Shown here one piece after another: positions 25,381-33,559 of a stretch of 42,462 nucleotides of DNA. The notes under the pieces were generated by a model. The model had not been told where the DNA came from and searched no databases. It was given only the letters and a program-made list of their open reading frames with translations. The DNA is from Rhodocyclaceae bacterium (GTDB lineage: Bacteria > Pseudomonadota > Gammaproteobacteria > Burkholderiales > Rhodocyclaceae): positions 1 through 42,462 of the forward strand of contig JAGRGB010000082.1 of NCBI GenBank assembly GCA_020445745.1. Reading direction: 5' to 3'. Numbering within the stretch: the first letter of the stretch is position 1; each line of letters starts with the position of its first letter. A program made the translations under genes and the position numbers.

Positions 25381-25890
25381 ATGGACGCGAACGAATTGCG
25401 CGAGATTCAGACACCGATCAAGGCACGTTATCGCGATGATCCCGATGCCGCGCTGATCACTCTGAGTGCCGAGGGCGAGCTCGGCGACGGCATTGCGTGC
25501 TCGGTGGCCACCGGCAGGGCACTGGTCGAGGCCGGCCTGCACCCGGCAAGCGGCGGCACCGGAGCCCTCGCCTGTTCGGGCGACATGCTGCTGCAAGCCT
25601 TGGTGGCCTGTGCCGGGGTCACCCTGTCGGCGGTTGCGACTGCGCTGGAGATCGAGTTGCGAGGCGGACGGCTGCGAGCCGAGGGCGTACTCGACTTCCG
25701 CGGTACCCTCGGCGTGGACAAGGTAGCGCCGGTCGGTTTCAAGGCGATACGGCTGCAGGTCGAACTCGACACCGATGCGCCGCAGGACCGGATCGCGAAG
25801 CTGATGCAACTGACGGAACGCTACTGCGTGGTCTACCAGACCCTGGTCGGTGGCGTACCGGTCGAAGTGGCCCACCGCGGCGCCGGCTAG
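25381..25890 (+). CDS. OsmC-family protein
   Basis: A 169-residue protein of the OsmC/Ohr fold, which reduces organic hydroperoxides through a cysteine pair. Family features are the GGTGALACSGDMLLQALVACAG helix (first conserved Cys near residue 79) and RYCVVYQTLVGGVPVE near the C-terminus. The Cys in ERYCVVYQ could be the second redox residue. The start ATG is preceded by GGAG. A role in oxidative-stress defence beside nif and mod genes is plausible but not shown. Confidence 0.82.
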   Translation: MDANELREIQTPIKARYRDDPDAALITLSAEGELGDGIACSVATGRALVEAGLHPASGGTGALACSGDMLLQALVACAGVTLSAVATALEIELRGGRLRAEGVLDFRGTLGVDKVAPVGFKAIRLQVELDTDAPQDRIAKLMQLTERYCVVYQTLVGGVPVEVAHRGAG

Positions 25891-25907
25891 CCGGGGCGGG
25901 GCCGGCC

Positions 25908-26417
25908 TCAGATCACTTCGAGCAGCCGCGCGCGCAGTTCCTCTGCCCGGCGCCGGCCCTGGCGCGACTCGATGACATGGCGGTACCAGTCGGGGTACAG
26001 CCCCCGCAGTTCGGCGTGACCGGCGGCCGAATTGATCGCGCTCATCAGGGTCATGTAGGTATATTGCCCACAGAAGGTGCGCAGCGTGTTGATCATGAAG
26101 TGGCGAGCTTTCTCGAGTTCGGCCGGATCCGGCGTGGCCCCGAGATCGCGGAATGCGGTGATCGAGGGCAGATCGCCTTCGACGGGGGTTTCGCCGCCCT
26201 GCTTGTCGCGAACCTTGACCGCTTCGATGTAGCCCTTCTCTTCGAGCTCTCCCAGGGAATGGGTGAGATCGTCGGCTGCCGCGAAGTCGCGAAGCTCGTC
26301 GACGGTACGTTTGCCATCCACCATGATCAGGATCCGACGCATGCGGGGATGGAGGCCCCCCGCGCGATCGGTGATCTCGTTGCGGCCCTTGTCGGTTTTT
26401 GCGAATACGACGCCCAC
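25908..26417 (-). CDS. Conserved hypothetical, winged-helix-like regulator candidate
   Basis: A 169-residue protein starting at a GTG with GGAG eight bases upstream. The N-terminal part VFAKTDKGRNEIT...LHPRMRRILIMVDGKRTVDELRDF resembles a family of betaproteobacterial and gammaproteobacterial hypotheticals with a helix-turn-helix-like start (GRxEI, LxxxxRRxLxxxDG, TVDEL). The rest is helical. No function is established. It is convergent with the OsmC gene and lies 155 bases from the modC end. Confidence 0.7.
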   Translation of the reverse strand: MGVVFAKTDKGRNEITDRAGGLHPRMRRILIMVDGKRTVDELRDFAAADDLTHSLGELEEKGYIEAVKVRDKQGGETPVEGDLPSITAFRDLGATPDPAELEKARHFMINTLRTFCGQYTYMTLMSAINSAAGHAELRGLYPDWYRHVIESRQGRRRAEELRARLLEVI

Positions 26418-26572
26418 TGCCCTGTCTCCGTGCCCCTCGCAGCTCCAGCCCGGCTGCCTCGTCGCATGGTCGTCGAGACCTGCGCATCCCCTTACTACGG
26501 CCGTCTTTCGCGAACCGTTAGTCGGATTTTGCAAGAAGTCTAACAATTGCTGCGGGCACTGTGTATGCGAGC

Positions 26573-27658
26573 TCAGATGACCGGCACTACCGCCTTGATC
26601 TGTGCATAGACCACCATGCCGGGCTCGAGGGCCAGGAGATCCCGCGAACGGCGGGTCACGCGGGCGAGAAGGCGTGCCCCGGAGGCCGTCCTCAGGCGCA
26701 CCAGGCACTGCATCGCGTCGTCACCGGCACGCTCCCCGGCGATCGCCTCGATCACCGCCGGCAGGATGTTGGTGATGCTCGATCCTTCCGGACGGAACAG
26801 CGCCAGGCTGACGTCGCGTGCGTGGATCCGCAGCCGCAGGCGGTGCCCGACCTCGCAGCTGACACGGGCGGTCCACAGTTCGACGCCATTGACGTCCAGC
26901 CGGGTCAGGCCGTAGCTCGCATCGTGTCCCGACACCCGGGCGTCGACCACGACCGCCGCCTGATCGGTGGCCGCCAGCGGTGATTCGAGGCTGGCCATGA
27001 CCTCGCCGACCGGGCCGGCCATGACCACCCTCCCCTGCTCCATCAGCACCAGGTGGTCGGCCAGTCGAGCCACCTCCTCGAGGGCGTGGGTCACGTACAG
27101 CACCGGAATCGACAGCTCCTGGTGAAGCCGCTCCAGGTAGGGCAGGATCTCGCGCTTGCGCGGCGCGTCGAGGGCCGCCAGCGGCTCGTCCATCAGCAGC
27201 AGGCGTGGCGAGGTGCCCAGGGCCCGCGCGATCGCGACCCGCTGACGCTCGCCGCCGGACAGCGCCGACGGCATGCGATCCAGCAGGCCGTCGATGGCGA
27301 GCAATTCGAGCAGGTCGCCGTCGGGCGGGTCCCGGCGGCCGCAGCGCTTGCCGGCAAAGGCGAGGTTGCCGCGGACCGACAGGTGCGGGAACAGGCTGGG
27401 TTCCTGAAACACGTAGCCGAGCGGGCGACGATGGGTGGGCAGCCAACGGCCCGTGCCGCTGTCCTGCCAGCATTCCTCGCCAATCCGCATGACGCCCTCG
27501 TCGGCGCGCGTCAGCCCGGCCGCACAGCGCAGCACCGAGGTCTTGCCGCAACCGGACGGGCCGAACAGCACGCTGACCCCGCTGCCGGGCAGGCCTAGCG
27601 CCACATCGAGGGAGAAGCCCTCGCGTTGCAGCCGGAAGCGCGCCTCGACGCCGCTCAA
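26573..27658 (-). CDS. modC: Molybdate ABC transporter ATPase ModC
   Basis: A 361-residue ATPase with Walker A GPSGCGKTS (residues 33-41), signature LSGGERQRVAIARAL, Walker B RLLLMDEP and a C-terminal TOBE/Mop-type molybdate-binding domain. It powers molybdate uptake, needed for FeMo-co. The start is a TTG that overlaps the modB stop (TTGA); no ATG or GTG is available in the frame before it. Confidence 0.94.
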   Translation of the reverse strand: MSGVEARFRLQREGFSLDVALGLPGSGVSVLFGPSGCGKTSVLRCAAGLTRADEGVMRIGEECWQDSGTGRWLPTHRRPLGYVFQEPSLFPHLSVRGNLAFAGKRCGRRDPPDGDLLELLAIDGLLDRMPSALSGGERQRVAIARALGTSPRLLLMDEPLAALDAPRKREILPYLERLHQELSIPVLYVTHALEEVARLADHLVLMEQGRVVMAGPVGEVMASLESPLAATDQAAVVVDARVSGHDASYGLTRLDVNGVELWTARVSCEVGHRLRLRIHARDVSLALFRPEGSSITNILPAVIEAIAGERAGDDAMQCLVRLRTASGARLLARVTRRSRDLLALEPGMVVYAQIKAVVPVI

Positions 27659-28365
27659 GCGCCACCCCTCAGCATGCCGGGCGCGCCGACGCCGGCGCGG
27701 TTGATGAACTGCAGCGCCAGCAGCGCGACGAAGCTGAACGCCAGCAGCCCTCCCGCCAGCAGGTGTGCGTGGGCGTATTCGAAAGCCTCGACGCGGTTGT
27801 AGATGGCGATCGACAGCACCTGGGTGCGCCCCGGGATGTTGCCGCCGATCATCAGTACGACGCCGAACTCGCCCAGGGTGTGGGCGAAACCGAGCACCGC
27901 GGCGCTGAGCAGTCCCGGCCGGCTGAGCGGCAGCACGACGTGCCAGAAGGTATCGAACGGGCCTGCGCCCAGCGTCGCCGCCACTTCGAGCATGCGCTCG
28001 CCGATCGCCGAGAAGGTCGCCTGCAGGGGCTGCACCACGAACGGTAGCGAGAACAGTGTCGACGCCACCACCAGGCCGGGAAACGAGAACGGCAGCAATC
28101 CGAGCCCGAGCGCTTCGGTGAGACGTCCGACCGGACCCTGTGGTCCGAGCAGCACCAGCAGATAGAAGCCCAGCACCGTCGGTGGCAGTACCAGCGGCAC
28201 GGCTACCAGGGCCGACACCAGACTGCCGAGTCGCGAACGGGTGCGGGCCAGCCACCAGGCCAGCGGTACGCCGATGACGAACAGAATCGACAGGGTGACC
28301 GCGGCCAGCTTGGCGGTAAGCGCGATCGCCTGCCAGTCTTCGGGGGCAAGGGTCAATTCGGGCAT
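27655..28365 (-). CDS. modB: Molybdate ABC transporter permease ModB
   Basis: A 236-residue inner-membrane permease with about five helices and the ABC-permease loop EVAATLGAGPFDTFWHVVLP. It channels molybdate from ModA. Its stop overlaps the modC start, and it lies 158 bases downstream of modA. Confidence 0.94.
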   Translation of the reverse strand: MPELTLAPEDWQAIALTAKLAAVTLSILFVIGVPLAWWLARTRSRLGSLVSALVAVPLVLPPTVLGFYLLVLLGPQGPVGRLTEALGLGLLPFSFPGLVVASTLFSLPFVVQPLQATFSAIGERMLEVAATLGAGPFDTFWHVVLPLSRPGLLSAAVLGFAHTLGEFGVVLMIGGNIPGRTQVLSIAIYNRVEAFEYAHAHLLAGGLLAFSFVALLALQFINRAGVGAPGMLRGGA

Positions 28366-28523
28366 CTACGAAGTGGGCGCCGTGGGCGCGCGTCGAACCG
28401 TTGCGAGTTTGCCGCAAACGCAGGTGCCGGTGCGTTCGCGTGTCGACGTCACCGGGAGCCGACTGGTGCGGCACCGGGGCGGTCGCCATCGGCCGTGGCC
28501 GTGGTCGCGTCGGGCGGCCCGGC

Positions 28524-29273
28524 TCACCGGGGAACCTCGTAGCCATAGTCGCGCAGGACCCGGTGCGCGTCCGGGGAAGCCATGAAGCGCAATAACGCGG
28601 CCGCCGCCGGCGAGTGCTCGCCCGGGCGCAGCAGCACCAGGTCCTGACGCAGCGGCCCAAAGAGATCGTCGGGCACACGCCACGCCGACCCCGATTGCAG
28701 CGCTCCGCCGCGCACGATCTGGGAAAGCGCGACGAAGCCCAGCGGCACGTTGCCGGAGGCAATGAACTGGTAGCTCTGGGATATGCTTTCGGCCAAGACC
28801 AGCCGGGCTCGCAGGCTTTGCCACAGACCGAGCGCACGCAGGGTCTGCTCGGCAGCGCGGCCGTAGGGGGCAAGCTGCGGGTTGGCCAGCGCCAGCCGCC
28901 GGATGCTGCCGTCGGCCAATACCCGGCCGGCCGCGTCCACGCGCGCCGGATCGGGACTCCACAACGCCAGGCGCCCGATCGCATAGCTGCTGCGCGTGCC
29001 GGCGACCGTCAGGCCGAGCGCTTCCAACTGCGCGGGTGTCTCGCTGTCGGCGGCCAGCAGGACCTCGAAAGGGGCGCCATTGCGGATCTGTGCATAGAGC
29101 TTGCCGGTGGAGCCGAAGGCCAGCCGCGCACGATGGCCGGTGGCGCCCTCGAAGGATGCGGCGATCTCCTTCATCGGCGCCGTGAAGTTCGCTGCGACGG
29201 CCACCAGCACCTCGCCGGCGTGGGCGCCGAGGCTGGCGGCGAGACAGCAGAGGCACAACAGGATCCTGCCCAT
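28524..29273 (-). CDS. modA: Molybdate-binding periplasmic protein ModA
   Basis: A 249-residue substrate-binding protein with a signal peptide (residues 1-19, ending GAHAG) containing a Cys pair. Conserved binding segments are VAVAANFTAPMKEIAASF, AFGSTGKLYAQIRNGAPFEVLLAAD and the GFVALSQI stretch. It hands molybdate to ModB. It is the first gene of the mod operon, with a 158-base gap to modB that carries no gene. Confidence 0.94.
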   Translation of the reverse strand: MGRILLCLCCLAASLGAHAGEVLVAVAANFTAPMKEIAASFEGATGHRARLAFGSTGKLYAQIRNGAPFEVLLAADSETPAQLEALGLTVAGTRSSYAIGRLALWSPDPARVDAAGRVLADGSIRRLALANPQLAPYGRAAEQTLRALGLWQSLRARLVLAESISQSYQFIASGNVPLGFVALSQIVRGGALQSGSAWRVPDDLFGPLRQDLVLLRPGEHSPAAAALLRFMASPDAHRVLRDYGYEVPR

Positions 29274-29308
29274 GATCGACCTTCCGTCGGGGTTCGAGGC
29301 GAAGCGGA

Positions 29309-29323
29309 GCGACAATCGTGCCA
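29309..29323 (-). promoter_or_regulatory. Sigma-54-like promoter of modABC
   Basis: The minus strand reads TGGCACGATTGTCGC. The -24 TGGCAC is perfect and the key GG-N10-GC spacing is kept, with one mismatch at -12 (TCGC for TTGC). It is 36 bases from the modA ATG, matching the two nif promoters. No NifA site was found upstream. Confidence 0.5.
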
Positions 29324-29595
29324 ACTGCCGTCGCGCCCATCGTCGGCCCTGCTGCCGGGGTCGCATCCGCGGCGTCGCTCGGTCCGCCGGGCAGCGATCG
29401 CCGGGACCGGCTGGCTGTCGGCGTGACAGATGGCGTCCGCCCGCAGCGCGTCGAATCCCATTGCCACGACGCCATTGTGACGGACTTCGTCGATCGCCAT
29501 GGCACGACACGTCTTCGCCCCGCCGTCGGCAACAGGGCGATGCGGACCGCGGCGCCGCGACGGCTGCTGTTCGGCACCGCGCCGCCGATGCCGAT

Positions 29596-29603
29596 GCTAT
29601 ATT
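29596..29603 (+). promoter_or_regulatory. Extended -10 like element before the TIR-like gene
   Basis: TGCTATATT-type sequence (TG-N-TATATT) begins about 40 bases before the ATG at 29637, an AT-rich spot in GC-rich surroundings. No good -35 is seen. Confidence 0.35.
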
Positions 29604-29636
29604 TGCGAGCGCCGAGGGGCGAACGAAGGGATCGAG

Positions 29637-31016
29637 ATGGCTGACGCGAGCTTGCGACCGGTGTGCTTCATGGTGATGCCGTTCGGCACCAAGGCGGTGG
29701 CACCAAGGCCGAACGGTGCGCCCGAGAAGATCGACTTCGATGCGCTGTGGCACAAGGCGCTGGCGCCGCTGATCGTCGAATTGGGCTACGAGCCGGTCCG
29801 TGCGGACCAGGACACCGGCGCGGCGATCATCGCCGAAATGCTCGAGCGGCTTTATTTTTCCGACCTCGTGATCGCCGACATGACCTTGCCGAACGGCAAC
29901 GTCTACTACGAGATCGGCATCCGCCATGCGTGCCGGCCCAGCGGCTGCCTGCTGATCGGTGCCGCATGGACGGTGCCGCTGTTCGATGTCAATCAGATGC
30001 GTCGCCTGTCCTATCCCCTCGCCGAGGGGGCGATCACCGACGATACCGCGGCGGCCATCCGGCAGGCGCTGCGCGACGGCGCGCTGCCGCTGGCCAAGGG
30101 CATGTCGCCGATGTACCAGCACATTCCCGGCTTCCCGGACGCCGGCAAGATCGATCCCCAGCGGGCATCGGCGATTCGCGGCCAGCTGGATGCCCTTTCG
30201 GCGTTTCAGGCGAGCGTGCGCGCGGTACAGCTGCAGCGCGACCCGGCCCGCCGCTGGGCCGCGGCCCTGGCACTGTGCGACAGCTACCCGGCCGCCAGCA
30301 CGCACTCGCCTGCCGTGGCGATCGAGATCCTGACCCTGCTCCGCGACGCTGCCGGCTGGCAGGAGAGCATCGCCTACGCCGATGCCTTGCCCGAGCCCAT
30401 ACGCCAGCTCGATCTGGTGCAGGAGCAACGCAGCCTGGCATTGAGCAAGACCGGCGACCCGCTGCAGGCCATCGGCGCACTCGAGGAACTCGTCCGCCGC
30501 CGCGGCGGCAGCGCAGAACGCTACGGCCTGATCGGCGGACGCTACAAGAAGCTGGCCGGCGAGGCGCGCAACGAGGGGGACCCGGACCTGGCGCGCGACT
30601 ACCTGGAACAGGCGATCCACCACTACGAGGAAGGCATGCGGTGCGATCTCAACGACTACTACCCGAGTTCCAACCTTCCCCGACTGTACCGGGCGCGGGG
30701 TGACGAAGGGGACGACCAGCGCGCCGCGGCGAGCGGCCATGTCGCGCTGATGGCGTGCCAGCGGGCCAAGATCAACGGCGCCCAGGACGAATGGCTGAAC
30801 CCGACCTTGCTGGGGCTCGCTTTCGATGCCGGCGATGTCGTCACCGCGCGCCGCCTGGTGACCGACGTGCGTCGCGAAGGACCGGCCGCCTGGAAGCTGG
30901 CGACGACCCTGGCGGATCTGGATCGCAGCGTGGAACAGCAGCCGGATGGTGCCACTCGCGAGACCCTCGCCGGGCTCGTTGCCACGTTGCGGGGCCTGCT
31001 TGCAGCCAAGCCCTAG
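29637..31016 (+). CDS. TIR-like/deoxyribosyltransferase-like domain with TPR (DUF4071) region
   Basis: A 459-residue protein. Residues 8-125 carry the fold signature CFMVMPFGT, RAD (56-58), a hydrophobic SDLVIAD strand and NGNVYYEIG with Glu92 in the position of the catalytic Glu of TIR and deoxyribosyltransferase-like domains. Residues ~200-450 are helical repeats matching the DUF4071/TRAFs-binding region shared with ASK1-type kinases: YGLIGGRYKKLAGEA, DLNDYYPSSNLPRLYRARGD, DEWLNPTLLGLAFDAGDV. Family members are proposed conflict or signalling proteins. The start has a weak ribosome site. It directly precedes another TIR-like gene. Confidence 0.85.
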   Translation: MADASLRPVCFMVMPFGTKAVAPRPNGAPEKIDFDALWHKALAPLIVELGYEPVRADQDTGAAIIAEMLERLYFSDLVIADMTLPNGNVYYEIGIRHACRPSGCLLIGAAWTVPLFDVNQMRRLSYPLAEGAITDDTAAAIRQALRDGALPLAKGMSPMYQHIPGFPDAGKIDPQRASAIRGQLDALSAFQASVRAVQLQRDPARRWAAALALCDSYPAASTHSPAVAIEILTLLRDAAGWQESIAYADALPEPIRQLDLVQEQRSLALSKTGDPLQAIGALEELVRRRGGSAERYGLIGGRYKKLAGEARNEGDPDLARDYLEQAIHHYEEGMRCDLNDYYPSSNLPRLYRARGDEGDDQRAAASGHVALMACQRAKINGAQDEWLNPTLLGLAFDAGDVVTARRLVTDVRREGPAAWKLATTLADLDRSVEQQPDGATRETLAGLVATLRGLLAAKP

Positions 31017-32103
31017 TCCGCTATTTAGCCGCTTCAACGGATTCTGCCTCGGCGCGTTCCTCGGTGGCGCCCAGCAGGCCTTGTCCGCCGCGCGCTATGG
31101 CGCTATCCGACGGCGCGTGCACGAATTCCTCGACGAGATCGCCATCGACGTCCGACTTCCTGGCCGGCAGCAGAAGTTCGCGGCGACCTATGCGGCGACG
31201 ATGGACCGGGTGATGACCGAATTGCGCAGTCGCGATGCCGAGTTGCACGCCTGCTGTGGGGTCGGTGCGATGGCTGCACTGTTTGCCGGCGGCTACACCG
31301 GGACGACGCCGGCCATGCGGCAGACCTTGCGCGATCGATGGCAGCCCGAACTGCAGCGACTCGGGCTGGGGCCCGCGGCGTTCGACCGTTTCGCCGGCAG
31401 TCTGGCCAGCACCGCCCGCGGTCGTGACACGGTGGCGATGATCACCCAGGTCTACCTGCTGCTCGACGACCTGCTGCAGCCGCTGGCCGCCGAAGCCGAC
31501 ACCTGCTTCGTGGCGATGCCGTTCAAGCAGCCCTATGCAGACTTCTTCTGCCGCTGGTACCGGCCCGCGTTGCAGGCGGCGGGTTTTCGCGCAATCCGCG
31601 CCTGGGGCGGACTGGCCGACGAAGAGTACTACCCGTTCATTGCAGCGCTGATCGCGCGCTGCGCGGGCGTGCTTGCCGACTTGTCCGCGCGGAACCTGAA
31701 CGTTGCCAACGAGGTCGGCCTCGCGCATGGCGCCAACTGTCCGACATTTCTGGTGATGGGTGTTCGCGCCGGCCCGCCGCCGTCGAACCTGGCCGACCTG
31801 CTGATTCTCCGCTATGACCGGCATGCACCGGACTGGCCGCAGCAGGACGTGCCACGCCTTGCCGAATTCGTGAAGCTGCATTGGCGACAATACGTGGACT
31901 CGCTGACGCACGACGCACTGATTCACGATGCGGCCCACCGATTGCTGCAGATGCTGCTCGCCGCCGGACAGCCGGTGCCGGATGCGGTCCGGGCGCTGGC
32001 ACGGGTCCAAACCGCGCTCGCCGACGATCCGGCGGACAAAGGCATGGCGCCGGATGCGAGGCGGCACGGCGCTGGCCCGGCCGGCCGAACGGCCCGGCAG
32101 TGA
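30946..32103 (+). CDS. Second TIR-like protein, C-terminal catalytic-type domain
   Basis: A protein of up to 385 residues of which the first ~24 overlap the previous gene in another frame; the true start may be later. Residues ~25-50 look hydrophobic (FNGFCLGAFLGGAQQAL), then a helical region to ~180. Residues ~185-290 repeat the TIR-like signature: TCFVAMPFKQPYADFF, a strand ending VLADLSARNLNVANEVGLAHG with Glu256 in the same place as Glu92 of the upstream protein. The pair therefore carries two diverged copies of one domain in opposite positions. Nothing was recognised in the N-terminal half. Likely cotranscribed with the upstream gene. Confidence 0.75.
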   Translation: MVPLARPSPGSLPRCGACLQPSPSPLFSRFNGFCLGAFLGGAQQALSAARYGAIRRRVHEFLDEIAIDVRLPGRQQKFAATYAATMDRVMTELRSRDAELHACCGVGAMAALFAGGYTGTTPAMRQTLRDRWQPELQRLGLGPAAFDRFAGSLASTARGRDTVAMITQVYLLLDDLLQPLAAEADTCFVAMPFKQPYADFFCRWYRPALQAAGFRAIRAWGGLADEEYYPFIAALIARCAGVLADLSARNLNVANEVGLAHGANCPTFLVMGVRAGPPPSNLADLLILRYDRHAPDWPQQDVPRLAEFVKLHWRQYVDSLTHDALIHDAAHRLLQMLLAAGQPVPDAVRALARVQTALADDPADKGMAPDARRHGAGPAGRTARQ

Positions 32104-32245
32104 TGCCCCGAACCCACCGCAGAAGCGATGGCGGCGTCGGTCGGGCACTCGTCCCAGGGGCGTTGCCTGACGGCGGATGATCGACCGTTCCTGTGCGCCA
32201 CGCGGCTGTCGACAAACGCCGGGGTACCCGTGGTCGCCCGATGCT

Positions 32246-32274
32246 TTGTCGCGATGCGTCGTTTCTGGTAGGGT
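32246..32274 (+). promoter_or_regulatory. Possible sigma-70 promoter for serC
   Basis: TTGTCG (32246-32251), a 17-base spacer and TAGGGT (32269-32274) lie about 45 bases before the serC GTG. Both hexamers are imperfect. Confidence 0.3.
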
Positions 32275-32318
32275 TTTGCGCCCGTTTCTTCAAGACGACT
32301 TTCACCGAGGATCGACCC

Positions 32319-33437
32319 GTGTCCGAACGCCCCAGTGTCAAACCGAAGAATCCCAATTTTTCCTCCGGTCCATGCAGCAAGCGCCCGGGTTACGAACTCG
32401 CCAAGCTGGACCAGTCCACCCTCGGGCGCTCGCACCGCTCGGCACTCGGCAAGGCGGCCCTGAAGAAGGCGATCGACGACACCAAGGCCCTGCTCGGCGT
32501 GCCCGACGATTACCGGGTCGGCATCGTGCCGGCCTCGGACACCGGTGCCGTCGAGATGGCGCTGTGGAGCCTGCTCGGCCCGCGCCCGGTGGATGTCTGC
32601 GTGTGGGAATCGTTCGGCGCCGGCTGGCATACCGACATCGCCAAGCAGCTGAAGATCGAGTTCAACCTGCTCAAGGCGGATTACGGACAGTTGCCCGATC
32701 TGGGCCAGACCAGGCCGGACCACGACATCGTGTTCACTTGGAACGGCACGACTTCCGGCGTGTGCGTCCCCGACGGCGACTGGATCAGCGACGATCGCCA
32801 GGGCCTGACCATCTGCGACGCGACCTCGGCGGTATTCGCGATGGATCTGCCGTGGCGAAAGCTCGACGTGATCACCTTCAGCTGGCAGAAGGTGCTCGGC
32901 GGAGAAGGGGCCCACGGCATGCTGATCCTCGGTCCGCGCGCGGTCGAGCGTCTCGAGAACCATACGCCGGCGTGGCCGCTGCCGAAGATCTTCCGGCTGA
33001 CCAAGGGCGGCAAGTTGATCGAGGAGATCTTCACCGGCGCGACGATCAACACGCCGTCGATGCTGTGTGTGGCCGACTATCTCGACGCACTCGGCTGGGT
33101 CGCGGCGCAGGGTGGCGTGCGGCAGCTGATGGAGATCAGCCGGGCGAATCTGCAGGCGATCTCGCGCTTCGTCGACCAGCACGACTGGATCAGCTTCCTC
33201 GCCGGGGAGTCTGCCTCCCGCTCCAGCACCAGCATCTGCCTGTCGCTGGACCTGCCGGCCGACAAGGTCAAGGCGCTGGTCAAGCTGCTCGCCGACGAAG
33301 GGGTCGCGAACGACATCGGCTCCTACAAGGATGCCCCCGCCGGTCTGCGCATCTGGGGTGGCGGCACGGTGGCCACCGCCGACATCGAGGCGCTGATGCC
33401 GTGGCTCGCCTGGGGATACGACCAGGTCAAGGCCTGA
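32319..33437 (+). CDS. serC: Phosphoserine aminotransferase
   Basis: A 372-residue PLP aminotransferase of serine (and pyridoxal) biosynthesis. The PLP lysine is K191 in [12 protein letters not shown]. The start [23 protein letters not shown] resembles the SerC type common in alphaproteobacteria rather than the E. coli type. The GTG start is chosen because it begins that conserved N-terminus and has GAGG upstream. serA follows by 122 bases. Confidence 0.93.
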   Translation: MSERPSVKPKNPNFSSGPCSKRPGYELAKLDQSTLGRSHRSALGKAALKKAIDDTKALLGVPDDYRVGIVPASDTGAVEMALWSLLGPRPVDVCVWESFGAGWHTDIAKQLKIEFNLLKADYGQLPDLGQTRPDHDIVFTWNGTTSGVCVPDGDWISDDRQGLTICDATSAVFAMDLPWRKLDVITFSWQKVLGGEGAHGMLILGPRAVERLENHTPAWPLPKIFRLTKGGKLIEEIFTGATINTPSMLCVADYLDALGWVAAQGGVRQLMEISRANLQAISRFVDQHDWISFLAGESASRSSTSICLSLDLPADKVKALVKLLADEGVANDIGSYKDAPAGLRIWGGGTVATADIEALMPWLAWGYDQVKA

Positions 33438-33559
33438 GCAGTCCCACGGTCCACGGCCGACGAGCGCCCGCGAGCCGCGACGCGCGGCCGTGAACGGGGA
33501 CATTACCGCCGCTCGAAACCGGCCGGGCGGTGCCAAATTTGGAAGGACGCGACGCCAAC

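Larger units (their letters stand above)
29274..29636. other. Divergent intergenic region between modA and the TIR-like pair
   Basis: 363 bp with no gene. It contains a sigma-54-like box for modA (29309-29323) and an extended -10 like motif for the plus-strand gene (29596-29603). A TGT-N7-ACA at 29416-29428 is too short for a NifA site. Nothing else recognisable. Confidence 0.5.

Noticed and set aside
28366-28523. Missing gene between modA and modB
   Set aside because: The 158-base gap has no frame with a start and ribosome site; it looks like a plain spacer.
29416-29428. TGT...ACA upstream of modA as a NifA site
   Set aside because: Only 7 bases separate TGT and ACA, not the required 10.
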